Source: Agrypnia vestita (Eukaryota; Arthropoda; Insecta; Trichoptera; Phryganeidae). Taken from it: a stretch of 64,000 bases of DNA. Shown one piece after another: positions 37,201 to 46,371 of the stretch. Location: assembly GCA_016648135.1 (NCBI GenBank), contig JADDOH010005163.1:81217-145216 (forward strand). The letters are read 5' to 3'. Within the stretch, counting starts at the first letter, position 1; each line of letters begins with the position of its first letter. Both the position numbers and the translations under genes were made by a program. The notes under the pieces are model-generated. The model had not been told where the DNA came from. It worked only from the letters and a program-made list of their open reading frames with translations, and did no database searches.

Positions 37201-38168
37201 TAAAATATATTTTTGATGGGTTATAGCCAGTGCTCAGTAATATTTCATTAAAATAAAGGAATTAATTTTCACCAAATTTATTATCCACTTAGAAAAGACA
37301 TGCAGAAAAATTAACGAAAACATATTTTAGCTGCTACCGGGATTCGAACCAACCGGTAATGGCGCGTTATCCATTAATTAATTATCCATTCTCTTGATAT
37401 TTTTATAATGGTTGAATTTTTATATTACCACGTAATCTAATTTTTTTTAAAAGTTAATTTTATTTTTATTACAATTTTGAATTTTTATTTATGAACTATA
37501 TACACTTAATTTTTGATTTGCTGTTTTCATTTCAGGTATTTATTTTATTCGGATGTTCTGTGATTTACGGATTTTCATTAATTTTCTGGATACTCAAAGC
37601 GCACGAACATATTTCATTTTGGAATTCGTTTGTTAAAACGATGGTCATGATGACGTCCGAGTTTGATTACAATAGCATGATGGATAATGCGTTTTCGGTG
37701 GACAAGGTGGTCCTTCAACTATTCTTTCTCGCATACATGGTATTTGTTCCAATCGTATTGATGAATCTAATGTTAGCTCTAGCTGTAACAGAAATCGAAG
37801 ATTTAAAAAATTACGGCATGACTAAAAAATTGATACAAAAAGTAGAATATTTAAGAATTTTAGAAATTTTCTCGAATAACGTCCTCCATTTTTTTAATGC
37901 AACCGTCACTTCAAATGTGGAGCGTACTTTTAAATTGTACCCGGGTAAACCTTACAAGAAACAAAACCTCCCGAAGAGCATAATCAAAAAACTTATAAAA
38001 AACATAAACGAGAAGAAAAAGGTGTCTGAAAAATATCAAAAATCATCAAAGAAGGAAGCATTTGCAGATGAGACAAGAACAAAAATTACGGAACTACAAG
38101 AAATCATGAAACAGATTTCAACAGACCTACACAAATTGAAATCCAAAGAATATCCAAAAAATGCCTGA
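21874..38168 (+). CDS. TRPA-subfamily ankyrin-repeat cation channel, copy 2 (six exons, one frameshift)
   Basis: Segments are 21874-22250, 25229-25622, 29945-30135, 31572-33056, 35844-36086 and 37536-38168. Their sum is 3323 nt, one base short of 1108 codons, because one base is missing in exon 4 near 32046-32052. Everything else (start, splice sites, ankyrin repeats, the MMTSEFDY pore at 37647-37670, stop TGA) looks usable. Exon sizes match copy 1 almost exactly. The exon 4 acceptor is TTTTTGAAG, poorer than the TTTTTGCAG of copy 3. As read, translation would stop at 32050-32052 after the middle ankyrin repeats and lose the whole channel. It is either a very recent pseudogene or carries an assembly error. 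A possible AATAAA is at 38484-38489. Confidence 0.8.
22393..22680 (+). mobile_element. RTE-like LINE 3' tail in intron 1 of copy 2
   Basis: It encodes HWFGHVERMNEDRMVRKIYN and GRPRKTWHDQINQILEDG. A frameshift after NNRRA moves the rest (MNVEEAKVVCQDRRVWRS) into another frame. It ends GGGAAACGGCGTGATGG plus TTAG repeats, like 19474-19716. The 84-codon frame seen here is only a transposon remnant. Confidence 0.75.
22735..22815 (-). ncRNA. Hammerhead-ribozyme-like motif
   Basis: On the minus strand the core is complete: CTGATGA (22800-22794), a stem II of GGGACC/GGCCCC with one mismatch and a 3-nt loop, and GAAAC (22777-22773). A minimal stem III follows (ACTTGT) and then U as the cleavage-site base. 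Stem I is short (GAT with ATC). This is the type I minimal architecture known from Penelope-like and other small retroelements. Confidence 0.5.
23222..23405. repeat. Hairpin-element family B fragment
   Basis: It contains GGATGTTCTTACGATGGAAT..GGTGAACGTTGCAT and then TAAATAGCTTCGTCTCTGT..GACTTCTATAATTTAT. The same blocks recur at 26110-26440, 35440-35515, 35565-35800, 56490-56650 and 62140-62420. It is non-coding. Confidence 0.5.
23590..23860. repeat. Foldback family C fragment
   Basis: It shares GAGTCGAAAATGTTCAA, ATTTCTGACTTATTTT and AAAAAGTTGAAC with the foldback at 30393-30907 and with 63740-64000. Only one arm is clear here. It is non-coding. Confidence 0.45.
24048..24806. mobile_element. 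Non-autonomous Harbinger-like element
   Basis: The ends are inverted: GCCGGCCGCACTTTGGA at left and TCCAGTGTGCGGCCGGC at right. Sub-terminal CGTACGT-rich blocks lie at both sides (TTCGTACGATTATTTTCGTA and CGTATTCGTACGTATACG). TTA borders the left end and TCA the right, consistent with a decayed TTA target site. The interior reads KFHDWFINAGENRSAMRAHN but has no long frame. GC-rich ends like these are common in insect Harbinger/ISL2EU MITEs. Confidence 0.5.
25229..25622 (+). CDS. TRPA copy 2, exon 2 (first ankyrin repeats)
   Basis: The acceptor is TTTATTACAG before 25229. The donor is AAAGTC|GTAAGT after 25622. The first base A completes the exon 1 codon (RCLKSGSSPEATC). Bases 25281-25424 encode 48 residues identical to copy 1. 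They share an uninterrupted run of 68 identical bases. The linker beyond GHLDC diverges abruptly (LAILLGLPLGG here, IGFLLGLKADH in copy 1). Confidence 0.85.
25675..26061 (+). mobile_element. Non-autonomous Helitron
   Basis: It starts TCATACCTATAAAGCTC. It ends with the CCCGTGCAACGCCGGG hairpin, then TACAAACAG and CTAA before T, matching the CTRR-T rule. Inside are two units of the GGTAACATAGGCCATATTTCC type. It begins 52 bp after exon 2 of copy 2. The homologous Helitron in copy 1 is at a different distance, so these are separate insertions. Confidence 0.7.
26110..26440. repeat. Hairpin-element family B copy with inverted outer parts
   Basis: The left part is GATAAATTATAGATGTCTCACAGGC. The right part, its complement, is CTGTGAGACTTCTACTATTTTTC. 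GGATGTTCTTACGGTGGAATTGGTGAACGTTGCAT lies between them (two runs, given here split at GGAAT|TGG). CAGAGGGATAATTATC at the left end resembles the ends of the copies at 35490-35600. Confidence 0.5.
26515..27060. repeat. Inverted-repeat element with hammerhead-like arms, split by a MITE
   Basis: The left arm (minus-strand motif, CTGATAA at 26582-26576) and right arm (plus-strand motif, CTGACGA at 26988-26994) are inverted copies. Each has a perfect or near-perfect AGGCC-ATA-GGCCT stem II. Outer parts also pair (CACTTTTTGTATTGAAAATA with TATTTCCAATATAAAAAAGTG). The core GAAAC is decayed in both (GAGAC left, GAATA right). MITE copy C lies at the centre. Confidence 0.55.
26633..26878. repeat. CTCCCTTTCT-family MITE, copy C
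   Basis: It runs from CTCCCTTTATATTAACTCGTGG to GAGAAAGGGAG (first run split here after 20 bases: CTCCCTTTATATTAACTCGT). TA flanks both sides. It is in the opposite orientation to copy B and is followed by AAAAACTTGGTTTTTATG. It sits in the centre of the inverted element at 26515-27060. Confidence 0.6.
27577..28560 (+). mobile_element. LINE (Jockey/CR1-like) 3' fragment with A-rich tail
   Basis: A 197-codon frame (27577-28170) encodes TKYLGLNIDRHLKWTFQIDK, LFHKIHEITPKTIKILMHQA and FWGTGNKTNLNRLQRQQNKI. These are the thumb and C-terminal blocks that follow the catalytic core in insect non-LTR reverse transcriptases; the YADD core itself is absent. A decayed 3' part runs to an AATAAATAAA-rich tail near 28520-28590. 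It is 5'-truncated and non-functional. Confidence 0.75.
28596..28790 (+). mobile_element. Second LINE 3' end
   Basis: It encodes IDLPQQTKQLTTDKFKTDVT followed by KILKLGQL and a stop, the extreme C-terminus of a related non-LTR polyprotein. A 3' untranslated part and A-rich tail follow. It abuts the previous LINE tail. Confidence 0.6.
28791..29944. other. Intron 2 remainder of copy 2
   Basis: AT-rich. GACGGGTTACAACTAGTT near 29068 resembles GACGGGTTATAGCTAGTT near 39296 and may be an old Helitron-like end. A more GC-rich patch at 29215-29470 is unidentified. No gene is seen. Confidence 0.35.
29945..30135 (+). CDS. TRPA copy 2, exon 3 (ankyrin)
   Basis: The acceptor is TGTTTCAG and the donor is AAACG|GTAAGC. 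It is 191 nt, as in copy 1. It encodes CTPLHEACARVQTACVLALL and GADITKHDALGRTPLDV. It is GC- and CpG-rich against its introns. Phase 2 at the end joins the leading C of exon 4 to make the codon CGC. Confidence 0.85.
30393..30907. repeat. Foldback element, family C (long inverted arms)
   Basis: The ends are TACAGGATTATTCGGAAAAC and GCTTTCCAAATAACCCTGTA. Arms of about 200 bp pair along their length: TATATTCCTGCCTTGATTAT with ATATCAAGGCAGGAATATAG, and GAGTCGAAAATGTTCAAGCA with its complement near 30830. It is non-coding. Transcripts through this intron of TRPA copy 2 would form a long hairpin. Confidence 0.7.
31085..31200 (+). repeat. Possible tRNA-derived SINE head
   Basis: GGCCCGAAGTTCGAGCCTTG resembles a B box, and a G/C-rich head precedes it. 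An A-rich sequence follows. There is only one copy, so confidence is low. Confidence 0.3.
31572..33056 (+). CDS. TRPA copy 2, exon 4, with single-base frameshift
   Basis: It starts after TTTTTGAAG and ends ATTTTG|GTAAGT. Frame one is open from 31573 to TAG at 32050-32052 (GLYGN-type ankyrin repeats ending VGNLEILEK). The other frame is open from 32046 to 33056, giving VKKIPGKKWINCKNKLKETP and onward through S1-S2. Copy 1 reads GAAAAATTAATT where this copy reads GAAAAATAGTT, so one base is missing. Ankyrin repeats and the LHPVIESFFFQKWKKL pre-S1 block are otherwise intact. Confidence 0.8.
33057..34267. other. Intron 4 of copy 2, homologous to copy 3 intron
   Basis: Blocks such as TAGCGTTTATTGATTTTTTG (33783) and TTAGTATGAAGCGACCATTT (33270) match 52972 and 50797 in copy 3. 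This shows that intron DNA was duplicated with the gene. No gene is seen. Confidence 0.5.
34268..34458 (-). mobile_element. tRNA-derived SINE, copy 2
   Basis: This is an inverted copy of the SINE at 21374-21556. On the minus strand the head GTAGCTTGTTGGTCTTGTGG is followed by the B-box-like GGTCGCGGGTTCGAACCTC and an A-rich tail (34268-34290). It keeps a better B box than copy 1. Confidence 0.75.
35565..35800. repeat. Hairpin-element family B, strong palindrome
   Basis: Two arms of about 65 bp pair almost perfectly: AAGGATAAATTATAGAAGTC..GCTAATTTATATATGAGAAA at 35601-35656 with the complement at 35720-35784. The loop holds a second hairpin (ATCTCCTGAGCCATAG / TATCAGGAGACTTCC). The left end CCCCAGAGAGATGATT faces the end of a second copy at 35440-35515 (ATTATCCCTCTCTGG). 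Confidence 0.6.
35844..36086 (+). CDS. TRPA copy 2, exon 5 (S3-S4)
   Basis: The acceptor is TCTTTGCAG and the donor is ATGAAA|GTAAGA. It has 81 codons, as in copy 1. It encodes WENWLKLYSLILAFTTSF and LTHLFCFLELTVMLSQLREA. It is fully open. Confidence 0.85.
36487..37188 (+). mobile_element. Internally deleted hAT element with C-terminal transposase remnant
   Basis: The ends are CAGTGTTTCCCAAAC and GTTTGGGAACCACTG-like (TTTGGGAACCACTG), flanked by the 8-bp duplication CTTTAAAC at 36479-36486 and 37189-37196. Inside, plus-strand frames encode FEEEMKKFKRINWIENPFQD and LLPFTTSYFYEVNFSAV followed by KTKYRKKLDVSNSLR. This is the hAT C-terminal dimerisation region of ZBED5-like transposases. A stop near 36754 and a frameshift break it. 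Copy 3 keeps the empty site near 57300. Confidence 0.85.
37265..37390 (-). repeat. Single arm of the tRNA-related SINE seen at 1480-1735
   Basis: TTTTAGCTGCTACCGGGATT continues CGAACCAACCGGTAATGGCG and CGTTATCCATT. The upstream part (AAATTTATTATCCACTTAGA) also matches the outer flank of the foldback at 1485-1550. It is in intron 5 of copy 2. Confidence 0.5.
37536..38168 (+). CDS. TRPA copy 2, exon 6 (S5, pore, S6, C-terminus)
   Basis: The acceptor is TCATTTCAG and the stop TGA ends at 38168. It encodes S5 (YGFSLIFWILKA), the pore with FVKTMVMMTSEFDYNSMM, S6 (LFFLAYMVFVPIVLMNLMLA) and a lysine-rich tail. The filter acidic residue and flanking motif equal copy 1. It shows no internal lesion, unlike exon 4 of the same copy. 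Confidence 0.85.
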   Translation, partial: VFILFGCSVIYGFSLIFWILKAHEHISFWNSFVKTMVMMTSEFDYNSMMDNAFSVDKVVLQLFFLAYMVFVPIVLMNLMLALAVTEIEDLKNYGMTKKLIQKVEYLRILEIFSNNVLHFFNATVTSNVERTFKLYPGKPYKKQNLPKSIIKKLIKNINEKKKVSEKYQKSSKKEAFADETRTKITELQEIMKQISTDLHKLKSKEYPKNA

Positions 38169-38742
38169 TGTGATAACTCAAAACAAAGAATCATTTTTAA
38201 AACAATGTTCAGGCTTTTTGGATAAATTTTAATATTATTGCGAATTATAGGGAACCAACTCACAAATTGCCAACCATAAAGTTTATACTATAGACAACAA
38301 AAACAATACAAATTTAATTAGTACCCTGCCATGCACAGAAGGCCAAATTTCTATTCAAAATGTTGAACCACAACCATGCACCATCACTATTTCAGTATAA
38401 AATTTATAGTGAACTTCTTAAACACCCCCAATAGTACTAATTTCCTAAAATTTACTAAAATCCAGTCGCTGATCTAATTATTCAATAAAATGAAACATTA
38501 TTCCGTTTTCAAAATTAGTAAGATTTCAAAATTGTTCTTAAAAAATAAAATGAAAGCATTGACTTTGTTTTTTTTTTTAATAAAACCAAAAAATAAATGA
38601 AAACAAGTAAAAAATAAATTAATAGCTGATTTCCTTCAATTTCTTAAATTAGTATGATTTGCAAATTTTTATCAAATAAAAAATAAATAGATTGAATTTT
38701 TTATGTATTTTTATTTCCAAATTGTTATTAAATAAAAATTAA

Positions 38743-39110
38743 ATATTGAATTTTTTATGCATTTTTAATAAAATACTTACTATATACATCTATTACATAT
38801 CGCACATGTCATTGATATTAATCAGTAATCCAAATATATAATTCTCTATGTAACATTGTCCGTCACTAACGCTACTACATACAAATAATTGACTAAATAA
38901 ACTAAATAACTAAATAAAAATGAAATATTGAATTTTTTATGCATTTTTAATAAAATACTTACTATATACATCTATTACATGTCATTGGTGTTAATCAGTA
39001 ATCCAAATATATAATTCTCTATGTTACATTGTCCGTCACTAACACTACTACATACAAATAATGAAATGTATAAATTAAGGTACAAAAAAATATAATGCTC
39101 TACGTAACAA
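38743..39110. repeat. Tandem duplication, period about 182 bp
   Basis: ATATTGAATTTTTTATGC and the following TAATAAAATACTTACTATAT, TCAGTAATCCAAATATATAA and CATTGTCCGTCACTAAC blocks occur at 38743-38895 and again at 38925-39065. A third partial CAATGTCCGTCACTAACGCC lies near 39109. It is non-coding. Confidence 0.65.
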
Positions 39111-39129
39111 TGTCCGTCACTAACGCCAT

Positions 39130-40350
39130 CAGGTGACTCAAATCATAATGAGGCATAAGAAGCAAAAAAAGCTTTCATAATATTCTATATTTCATAATAT
39201 CAATCACTCTCATCAAGTCGCTATGTTACTCTGGATAGCGTTCTTCTCACAGTCTTAGCTGGTGGCCGGAATATATAATAAAAGTACGTCATTCTTGACG
39301 GGTTATAGCTAGTTAAAAATAAAACCCTTCAGCAAATTTAAAAAAGAATGTAATAAAGTAATATTTTTAGAATTATATAATCATATCAATTCATCATTTG
39401 ATAGAGAACACAATTAAATGAAACAATTTATAAATAATTGTAGTTTAAGAAACATTTGTACATATTTAAATTGTGTTGCGTTGTTCCTCCACTGAGCACG
39501 AGAATTACTCCTTCAGCGTAGAGATATACATATATTGTCACTTTAATTATTTTTGTAACTGACTTACATTAGATGTTCTGTAATTATCTGAAAAAAATAC
39601 ATAATCGCCATATTTTTGTTTCATTATTGATAGATTTGGTGTTAACATTGTAGAGATTATTCATAATGATCTTTTAATTGGGTGAAAAACAATATTTTTT
39701 ATTTTATATTTTACGCAAATTAATATCAGGTTATAATTTTAGATAAATTAGACTAAAGTAGGAAAATATTCAAATGCAACAGAAATGTAACCGCGCAAGG
39801 AACAAAATATTCAGATTTTAAAATTTTCCTCTTTGACAAAAATTACATCAATTTGAATGCCAGTAGATTTGAAACAAAATTAAACATGTGTATGAGAAAG
39901 AAATGCAAATTTACATGGCCTCGGCAAGCCAGGTTTTACAAGAGTTGATATTTCAGGTTATCGAAAAATTATGACAAAACTATATTATCTTTCATGTTAA
40001 AAGTTATCATTCCAAATACAACTAAAATTTGCATGGTGGATCTGGAACAAAAAAACTCAGATTTTTCTCCTTTATAAAACTATCATTTACAATTTCCGAC
40101 GAATTATAATAACCTGAGTTTCATTTTAGGTTGAAAATATTACAATGTTAATTTAACTGAATTTGCGTAATGAAACTGGATGGTGGATTTGTGCTAGGAT
40201 TCCAGATAGATTTAAATGTCAACTATACGTAATCGTGAATGCGAGTAATCTTGAGGTCAATATAAATCACATAAAACTCCACTTAATGGAGAGGCCGATA
40301 CACAATGTAAGGTTCTGACTTGGAATCGGGAGATGGCTTCTGGGAAATTT
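39130..40350. other. Intergenic AT-rich stretch
   Basis: No gene or clear repeat, apart from GACGGGTTATAGCTAGTT near 39296, similar to the possible Helitron-like end near 29068. Confidence 0.4.
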
Positions 40351-42560
40351 GACTAGATAATGGCGTTCCTCCGAAATTTGAATGGGCTGAGATTTTCACA
40401 AAATGGTGATGGATATTACTTGAATATCCCAAGCAAAGGGTGGCGGAGCCAGGTGGATGCAGAAAGATTATATGCCGGCCTGCTGCGAGGTTTCCTGGCT
40501 CCCAAGGTTTTCAACTGGTTACTCTGCCTTCCTTTTGTTTGTCGCGTGCGTCCGCCATCTTGCCCGGCGTCCTTTGCCGCTAGGAAGCCGAACCACCCGG
40601 CCTAAAAGAAGTCATCCGCCGAGTCCACTCTGTGTGTAGACAAATAAACAATCAAACATTACACAATGCTACAAATTACCAGATGTTGTTCTAAGTATAA
40701 TTTCTCTATCGTCAAAGCTAATCCTCACCCAAAGCGGAGTGGACTCGGCCTCCTGTCATTCCGCCTGCGTTCGTACAAGTAGTGGCCGCTTCGGTAAGTT
40801 GCGATCCATCTTCCCGGGCACTCGCTGTCGGGGATGCCGTCACATCGGGTTTCTAGCTACATTTCTTTAAGCGGTGTTGTCCGCGTAAAAATCCGATTGT
40901 GGGGCACTCCGTCGAAGTGAAACACAACGTTACACACCCCCTGGGTCGCCAAACTCCGTTTGGTAGGAATTCAGCTTTGACAAGAGAGCTTGTCACATTA
41001 AGTGGGCATACATTGAAACAGTTTCATACATTATAATGGAGCAGGAACCAATGTCACAAACAACACTGTAATACAAGCTTACCATCCCTAGAGATTTTGG
41101 AAGTGAGTGAATGTGTGTGCGAAGATCTGAAACTTTATAAATTCTAAATACTAATTAACTAATAATTAATAATGCTGGTATGCAACTATTTAAGTGTCAA
41201 AATTCTACTCAGCCACAATGTGCACATTGGTTAGAACAGATGTCAGCATCTGACAGCACTATAATGTTTACGTCCGTCATAACATAGACAAACCATCCTA
41301 TCTAACCAAGCGCCGATTTCCGCCTTCTCTAAATCTCAAATGACGGACCGGAGTTCAATGTTTACTTCGTGGAGCACAAACTTCAAAAAAAACAAACCCA
41401 ATTTCTAATAATTCTAGGCAATGGTCCAATACGACCGTAATTCAGCTGTCCGAACAGATGACAGCAGCTTCACGGGCACAATTATGGTCACCAAAATGGC
41501 AAGGACCATCTCAATAGTCAAAGTAAATGGTGAACTCCGACCGCCTGAAATAAGAACAAATTAATGTTTACACGGTGAGGTACAAAGAAAAGGAGTTCCA
41601 ACATATTCAGGACGAAATGTCAAGTTGAAACACAACAATCTTATTAGCTATCGATCTGCTATTTCGGTATGGCAAATTCCACACCCTCGTATGCAAGGCA
41701 CGACATAAAAATAAACGGAGACAAGAGATTTTTCCGGGAGAGCAATCCAGGAGAACTTCGGTGGTCCATTCAATTCATGATTGTAAGTTTCATTGACTAC
41801 CAATCTACGTAATAGGTGTTTTATCACTTGCTGCTTTAAATAAGCGTGGCCGGAACAGGCTCATACTTGAGAAGTAATAAAATTAATAATTAAAAAAAAT
41901 ATTTAGTCAGTGGGATGCCCTTCTTCTCGTACCATCAGTGGGCCCAGCACTGTGGTTTTAGAGATTCATAAAATTCGTCGACCCAATTGAATTACTTCGA
42001 TACCTATGTGGCGGTTGATGGTGTCAGGAAAAGCACATTAAATGGGGACACGAACAAATAAACAATTGACGCGTTTGAGTATCTCTTCTCCTTGTGCCGA
42101 CGGGCCCAGCATTGCGGCTTCACGTGGCGCGTCTGCGCTCCCCAGAGGAGGTAGTGCCCTCTACCCTGACCCAAGTCTCCAAAAATGAAGCAAAAATGTC
42201 CCTTGTCAGAGTATCGCCAGTGGCCCCAGCACTGGACGAACAACGTGCGCCCGGTGACGTCACCGAGTGAGAGACCTTCCCTGCGCTATAAGGATGCCAC
42301 CATTGAAAAGGTTTGTACGCGAATTAGTCGATCCTATGCCCAGTGAAGAATTCTGTCCTGATCAGAAAGAAAACATAATGGTTTTGATCGCACTGGCGAT
42401 GGGCCTAGCATCGCACCGCGACAATCACTCTAATCGGGGGGACCCGGATGCTTGCTAGCGTTTTGAGTGTAACCTTTTGAAGAGAATGAACCCCCAAAAT
42501 TATTATCCCATCACAATACTCCATCGGACTAAAATTTTGTCACATAAAAGGGTGTGACAC
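40350..42560. other. Probable LTR and flanking part of a gypsy element
   Basis: This stretch is GC-richer than its surroundings. Read on the minus strand it lies downstream of the integrase remnant. A candidate LTR start, TGTCACACCCTTTTATGTG, runs from 42559 on the minus strand. Four imperfect copies of GGGCCCAGCACTG-type sequence lie at about 41938, 42099, 42221 and 42395. An 81-codon frame at 40360-40605 is not recognised. The other LTR end was not located. Confidence 0.45.
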
Positions 42561-42680
42561 TAACCTAGGGCCTCTACCCTGCCAGTCACAAATCATTAGC
42601 AAGAGGAAAGAATCAGACCACCAGTTGTGGCTAGGTACAGGTATTTGTGAGTGACAGCGTAGATGCCGTCTGTATTACTT

Positions 42681-44335
42681 TTATTTAGGCTCGTTGTAAG
42701 CTGCCAAGTTTCGAGCAATTTCCTCCCTCTGTGACGGGATTGGGTAGTCGCGGTGGAGTCCGACTCCCTTCCAAGATTTGAGGGACGGTTCCCTACAAAA
42801 TGCCATTCCCAGAGTATTTTCTAGGTGGACTAGAGAGCCCCCTGAGGAGGATATAACATAGAAAATAAATTGTGCAGTACCCGCTTCTGCGGTGGTACCG
42901 ACAAGTAAAAAGTCGAGCCTGAGCTCCAATAATTATGAAAGTTTTTCCAATCCCGGCTGAGGACATAATTCTTACGGTAGACTATCTCGCCGGTGACGAA
43001 CGAGATGTCCTTTCTGCCTTTGTTAAACACCTTTTTGTCTCCTAAAGGCGTCAAACAGATTTGATTGCACTGAATCATAAATTTCGGACAGCTTCGTCAG
43101 CTTCGTCACATAACTAGTTCTGTCGCCAATTTCTGGAGCTATGTCACTATCCGATATTTCTCCGTAGCGGGCATGCAGTTTCCCATCTACAATCTGCTCC
43201 CTACCAAACATCAAAAAATACGCCGTAAAGCCCGTTGAGAGATTCACCGTGTTATTTATGGCAGAGTTTACTGCCGGAAGGACCTCACACCAGGCTCGCT
43301 GGTTACTTTCTATGAGAGCAGAAACGCACGGCAAAAAAATCTTGTTATATCTTTCAATTACATTTTCAAACGCAGCGTACGCAGCCGTAAAGGTCAATTT
43401 GGGAACACCGTATTTGTCTATGAAATTTTTAAACATGTGGCTTCGGAATTGAACGCCGTTATCTGAGTAAATACGGTAAGGAGTGCCAAATTGCAAGAAA
43501 AGTGGTTCCAAATTCTTAATTATATTGTCGGTCATGGCCCGACGAAGAGGAAACAACCATAGAAATTTTGTGAACATGTCGACCACGGCAAAGACAAAAG
43601 TAAAACCCTTTTTGGACTGCGGAAGTGGTCCCAGCAAGTCCACTGACAAGGTATGCATGGGCGCGTTGACCATACGAGGATTTTTCAAGAGACCTGCTTT
43701 GGAGGCCTGTGAATATTTGAACTTGCGACATGTGTCACATTTCCGTACATAAGATCGAACCGCATGATACATGCCGGGCCAGTAGTAAAAGGTTTGTAGT
43801 TATTTAAGCGTTTTAAAAAACCCGAGGTGAGCCGCACTTTCCGCGTCATGATTTTGCTTTAGCAAGGCCTCTTGGTCTGCTTTAGGCAATACAAGTTTCC
43901 ATTCGTTGCATTCATGCAATGGATCAGAGGCTCTGGTAAATCGAAAAAGTTTTCCATTTTTCAATGAAAAATTTGGGTACTGTAAGGGGTATTTCTGGCA
44001 CCCTTCGAAGACGCGGCTGTACCATTCATCAGCTGGCCCCGACATGTTGATCGGACAGGCGTGATACATGACATCATCGTCAGCGTCCCAGTTAATACGT
44101 GATAGCACGTCTGGCACTACGTGGTCACGCCCCTTCCTATGAAGGACGTTGAAGCTATATTGAAGTAATTCCGAACTCCAACGAGCGAGGCGTCCACTTG
44201 GATTCTGCAGGGATGCGAGCCACTTGAGAGACTGATGGTCAGTGACCACAGTAAAATGAGTCAGTTCTACGTATGCCCTCCAATACGGCTAGAAGTTCGC
44301 GCTCGGTGACAATTCGAGAACAAACTCACACAACA
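42681..44335 (-). pseudogene. Ty3/gypsy retrotransposon pol remnant (RNase H and integrase)
   Basis: On the minus strand, 44335-43800 encodes an RNase H tail (TERELLAVLEG; TDHQSLKWL; GRLARWSSELLQYSF; HVVPDVLSR) and the start of the integrase zinc finger (AHLGFFKTLK). An in-frame TAA just before 43797 breaks it. 43772-43023 encodes the rest: CDTCRK, the catalytic aspartates in SVDLLGPLP and IYSDNGVQF, and a glutamate in ENVIERYNK. A frameshift near 43025 moves the C-terminus (NKGRKDISFVTGEIVYRK) to another frame, fading by 42681. The frame also slips near 44265. The reverse transcriptase and gag are missing. No host gene function is implied. Confidence 0.85.
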
Positions 44336-44654
44336 ATTCTCTCGTACCTTGGTTACACAGACTGGGCAACAGATATGCAAGCATTGCCGATGTGCTCTCG
44401 TCTGCCCTGTCAAATTATAAGGGTAGACTGACGGACTCTCTATCACGGCGCAATAGAACTAGATACTCTATTCTAATATTGAATAGTTCAGTTCAATATA
44501 GTTACAGAAGTATATAATTTCCCTATTCTCAGAATAATAATATCTTTATATTTATATATTTATTTATTATTTTTTAATCACTTTCTTCCTTTGTATCTAC
44601 TGTTTACATATTGTATTTTTTTTTCTTACGACATTCTTTCTAATACTTTCTACA

Positions 44655-44998
44655 TATTACTCAAAATTTGAAAACTTTTTCTTTAGGACTTGGTAGGTAA
44701 CATAGGCTACATTTATCTCTTTCCCTTTTACCCCTTTCCCTCCTCCTGATATATTTTCGATGCAAATCTATACCGTTCGACCGATCGGACTCAAAATTTG
44801 TAAACTTATTCTTAAGGACCCGGCGGGTAACAAAGGTGACATTTCCTCCTCCCCTTAACCTTTTCTCTTAACCTTCTCTCCTCCCCCTGATATATTTTAG
44901 ATGCAAATCCATACCGTTCGAATCAAACCTTTGTTTCCCCCACAAATTTATTTTCAACTTAATCCTTAACCCGTGCAACGCCGGGTACAAACAGCTAG
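44655..44998 (+). mobile_element. 5'-truncated Helitron end
   Basis: The sequence repeats GGTAACATAGGCTACATTT-like units with GATATATTTTCGATGCAAAT. It ends with the hairpin CCCGTGCAACGCCGGG, TACAAACAG and CTAG at 44995-44998 before T, a canonical CTRR-T terminus. No left end is found. Confidence 0.7.
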
Positions 44999-45399
44999 TA
45001 TAATATATAATACAGCACTTGTTTTTAATATCAGTCATCTTGAAATGTTTCGGTGCTCATTGTTATGTGCTTCTTCAAGTACGATCCATTAAAAGTCTAA
45101 TTGAGATCAGCTTTCATAAAGGTCGAAACTATACTCAAAAGTTCATGATTACGAATATTTATCCTGCAGATTTTTATTATATATCAAAATATGAATGCTA
45201 TAATAACAATTGTGATAGAAATTTTACGAAATATATGTTGTATTCCAATTTTTTTCCAAATAATTGGTTACGTAAAAGTCATGCTGCGATGTTCCCACTG
45301 CACGCCCCTGCTATTTAAAGTATATTGATACATAAATTTTATCGTTGTACCTACCTCTCCAAAAAGAGACTAACTCTAGTGTCTGGAGAGGGATTTACA

Positions 45400-45520
45400 T
45401 ATATTTATATATTCATATATTATATATAATATGCATTATATATATATATTATATAATATATTATATAAAATTCATATATTATATATATTTTTTTATATAT
45501 TATATATAAGGTAGAGTCAT
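45400..45520. repeat. AT-rich simple repeat
   Basis: Long runs of TATATA and TTATATATA. No coding potential. Confidence 0.8.
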
Positions 45521-45821
45521 ATTCACACACCCAATGCATTAAGCCAATTTAATCCTTGGGTATGGTAGTAATGTAGAAAGTAGTCACCGGTAGTAAAAAA
45601 AAAAAGTCTGATAAATTTACCCTTCTGTAAAAGATTTCATTTAATACAAAGAAAGAAATTAAAATATCTTTTTAAAATCATATTTCAAATCTACATATGA
45701 TTTTGACTAATTATTGATTAAGAGCGCTAGATTACTACCAGTTTGGCTGGAGATAATCCAGTTTGTTAAATTTTTTTTCTTTTAAAAAAATCATAGATAT
45801 ATTTATGTAACCCTTAACTAA

Positions 45822-46135
45822 CATAGTACCAGATTTACGGTTAAAGAAGGACTACGAATACCGAAGGTCATAAATAAATATGGACAAAGAACATTAAAAT
45901 ATTTCATACCAAAAATATTTAATAAAATCCCATGTTGTGTCAAAATGGATATTAATAAAAAAGGGCAAAATACAGAATTAATGAATATGTTACTAAATAA
46001 AAGAGACTTATTTTGATTTTGGTAATTTTTGTATTGTTTCTTGTATTGTTGTATCGTACTGTTGATTTGTATTTGAGTTTATAAGATCTATTGTAATTAA
46101 TTAATATGAATGTATTTCTGGTAAATACAATTTAT
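45822..46135 (+). mobile_element. LINE C-terminal fragment
   Basis: An open frame ending at TGA 46014-46016 encodes EGLRIPKVINKYGQRTLKYF and IPKIFNKIP, the conserved C-terminal block of non-LTR reverse transcriptases. A short 3' untranslated part ends at the AT microsatellite. It interrupts sequence homologous to intron 3 of copy 2, just before pseudo-exon 4 of copy 3. Confidence 0.65.
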
Positions 46136-46148
46136 TTATATATATATG

Positions 46149-46223
<75 letters not shown>

Positions 46224-46330
46224 TGATGCACCTACATACAAATATCAATGTGATGTTTTGTGGGGTCTGAGATGTAAAAAAATATTTAATAAATTTTAAA
46301 ATTTAAAAAAATATATATATATATTTTGAT
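46136..46330. repeat. AT dinucleotide microsatellite
   Basis: Nearly pure (TA)n from about 46136 to 46225, with a second short run at 46305-46325. It is a likely site of length error in assembly. Confidence 0.85.
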
Positions 46331-46371
46331 AAAATAATCATTATAACTAAACATGTTCTATTTTTGCAGCT

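Noticed and set aside
43249..43752. Plus-strand open frames across the integrase
   Set aside because: They are shadows of the minus-strand gypsy integrase coding sequence.
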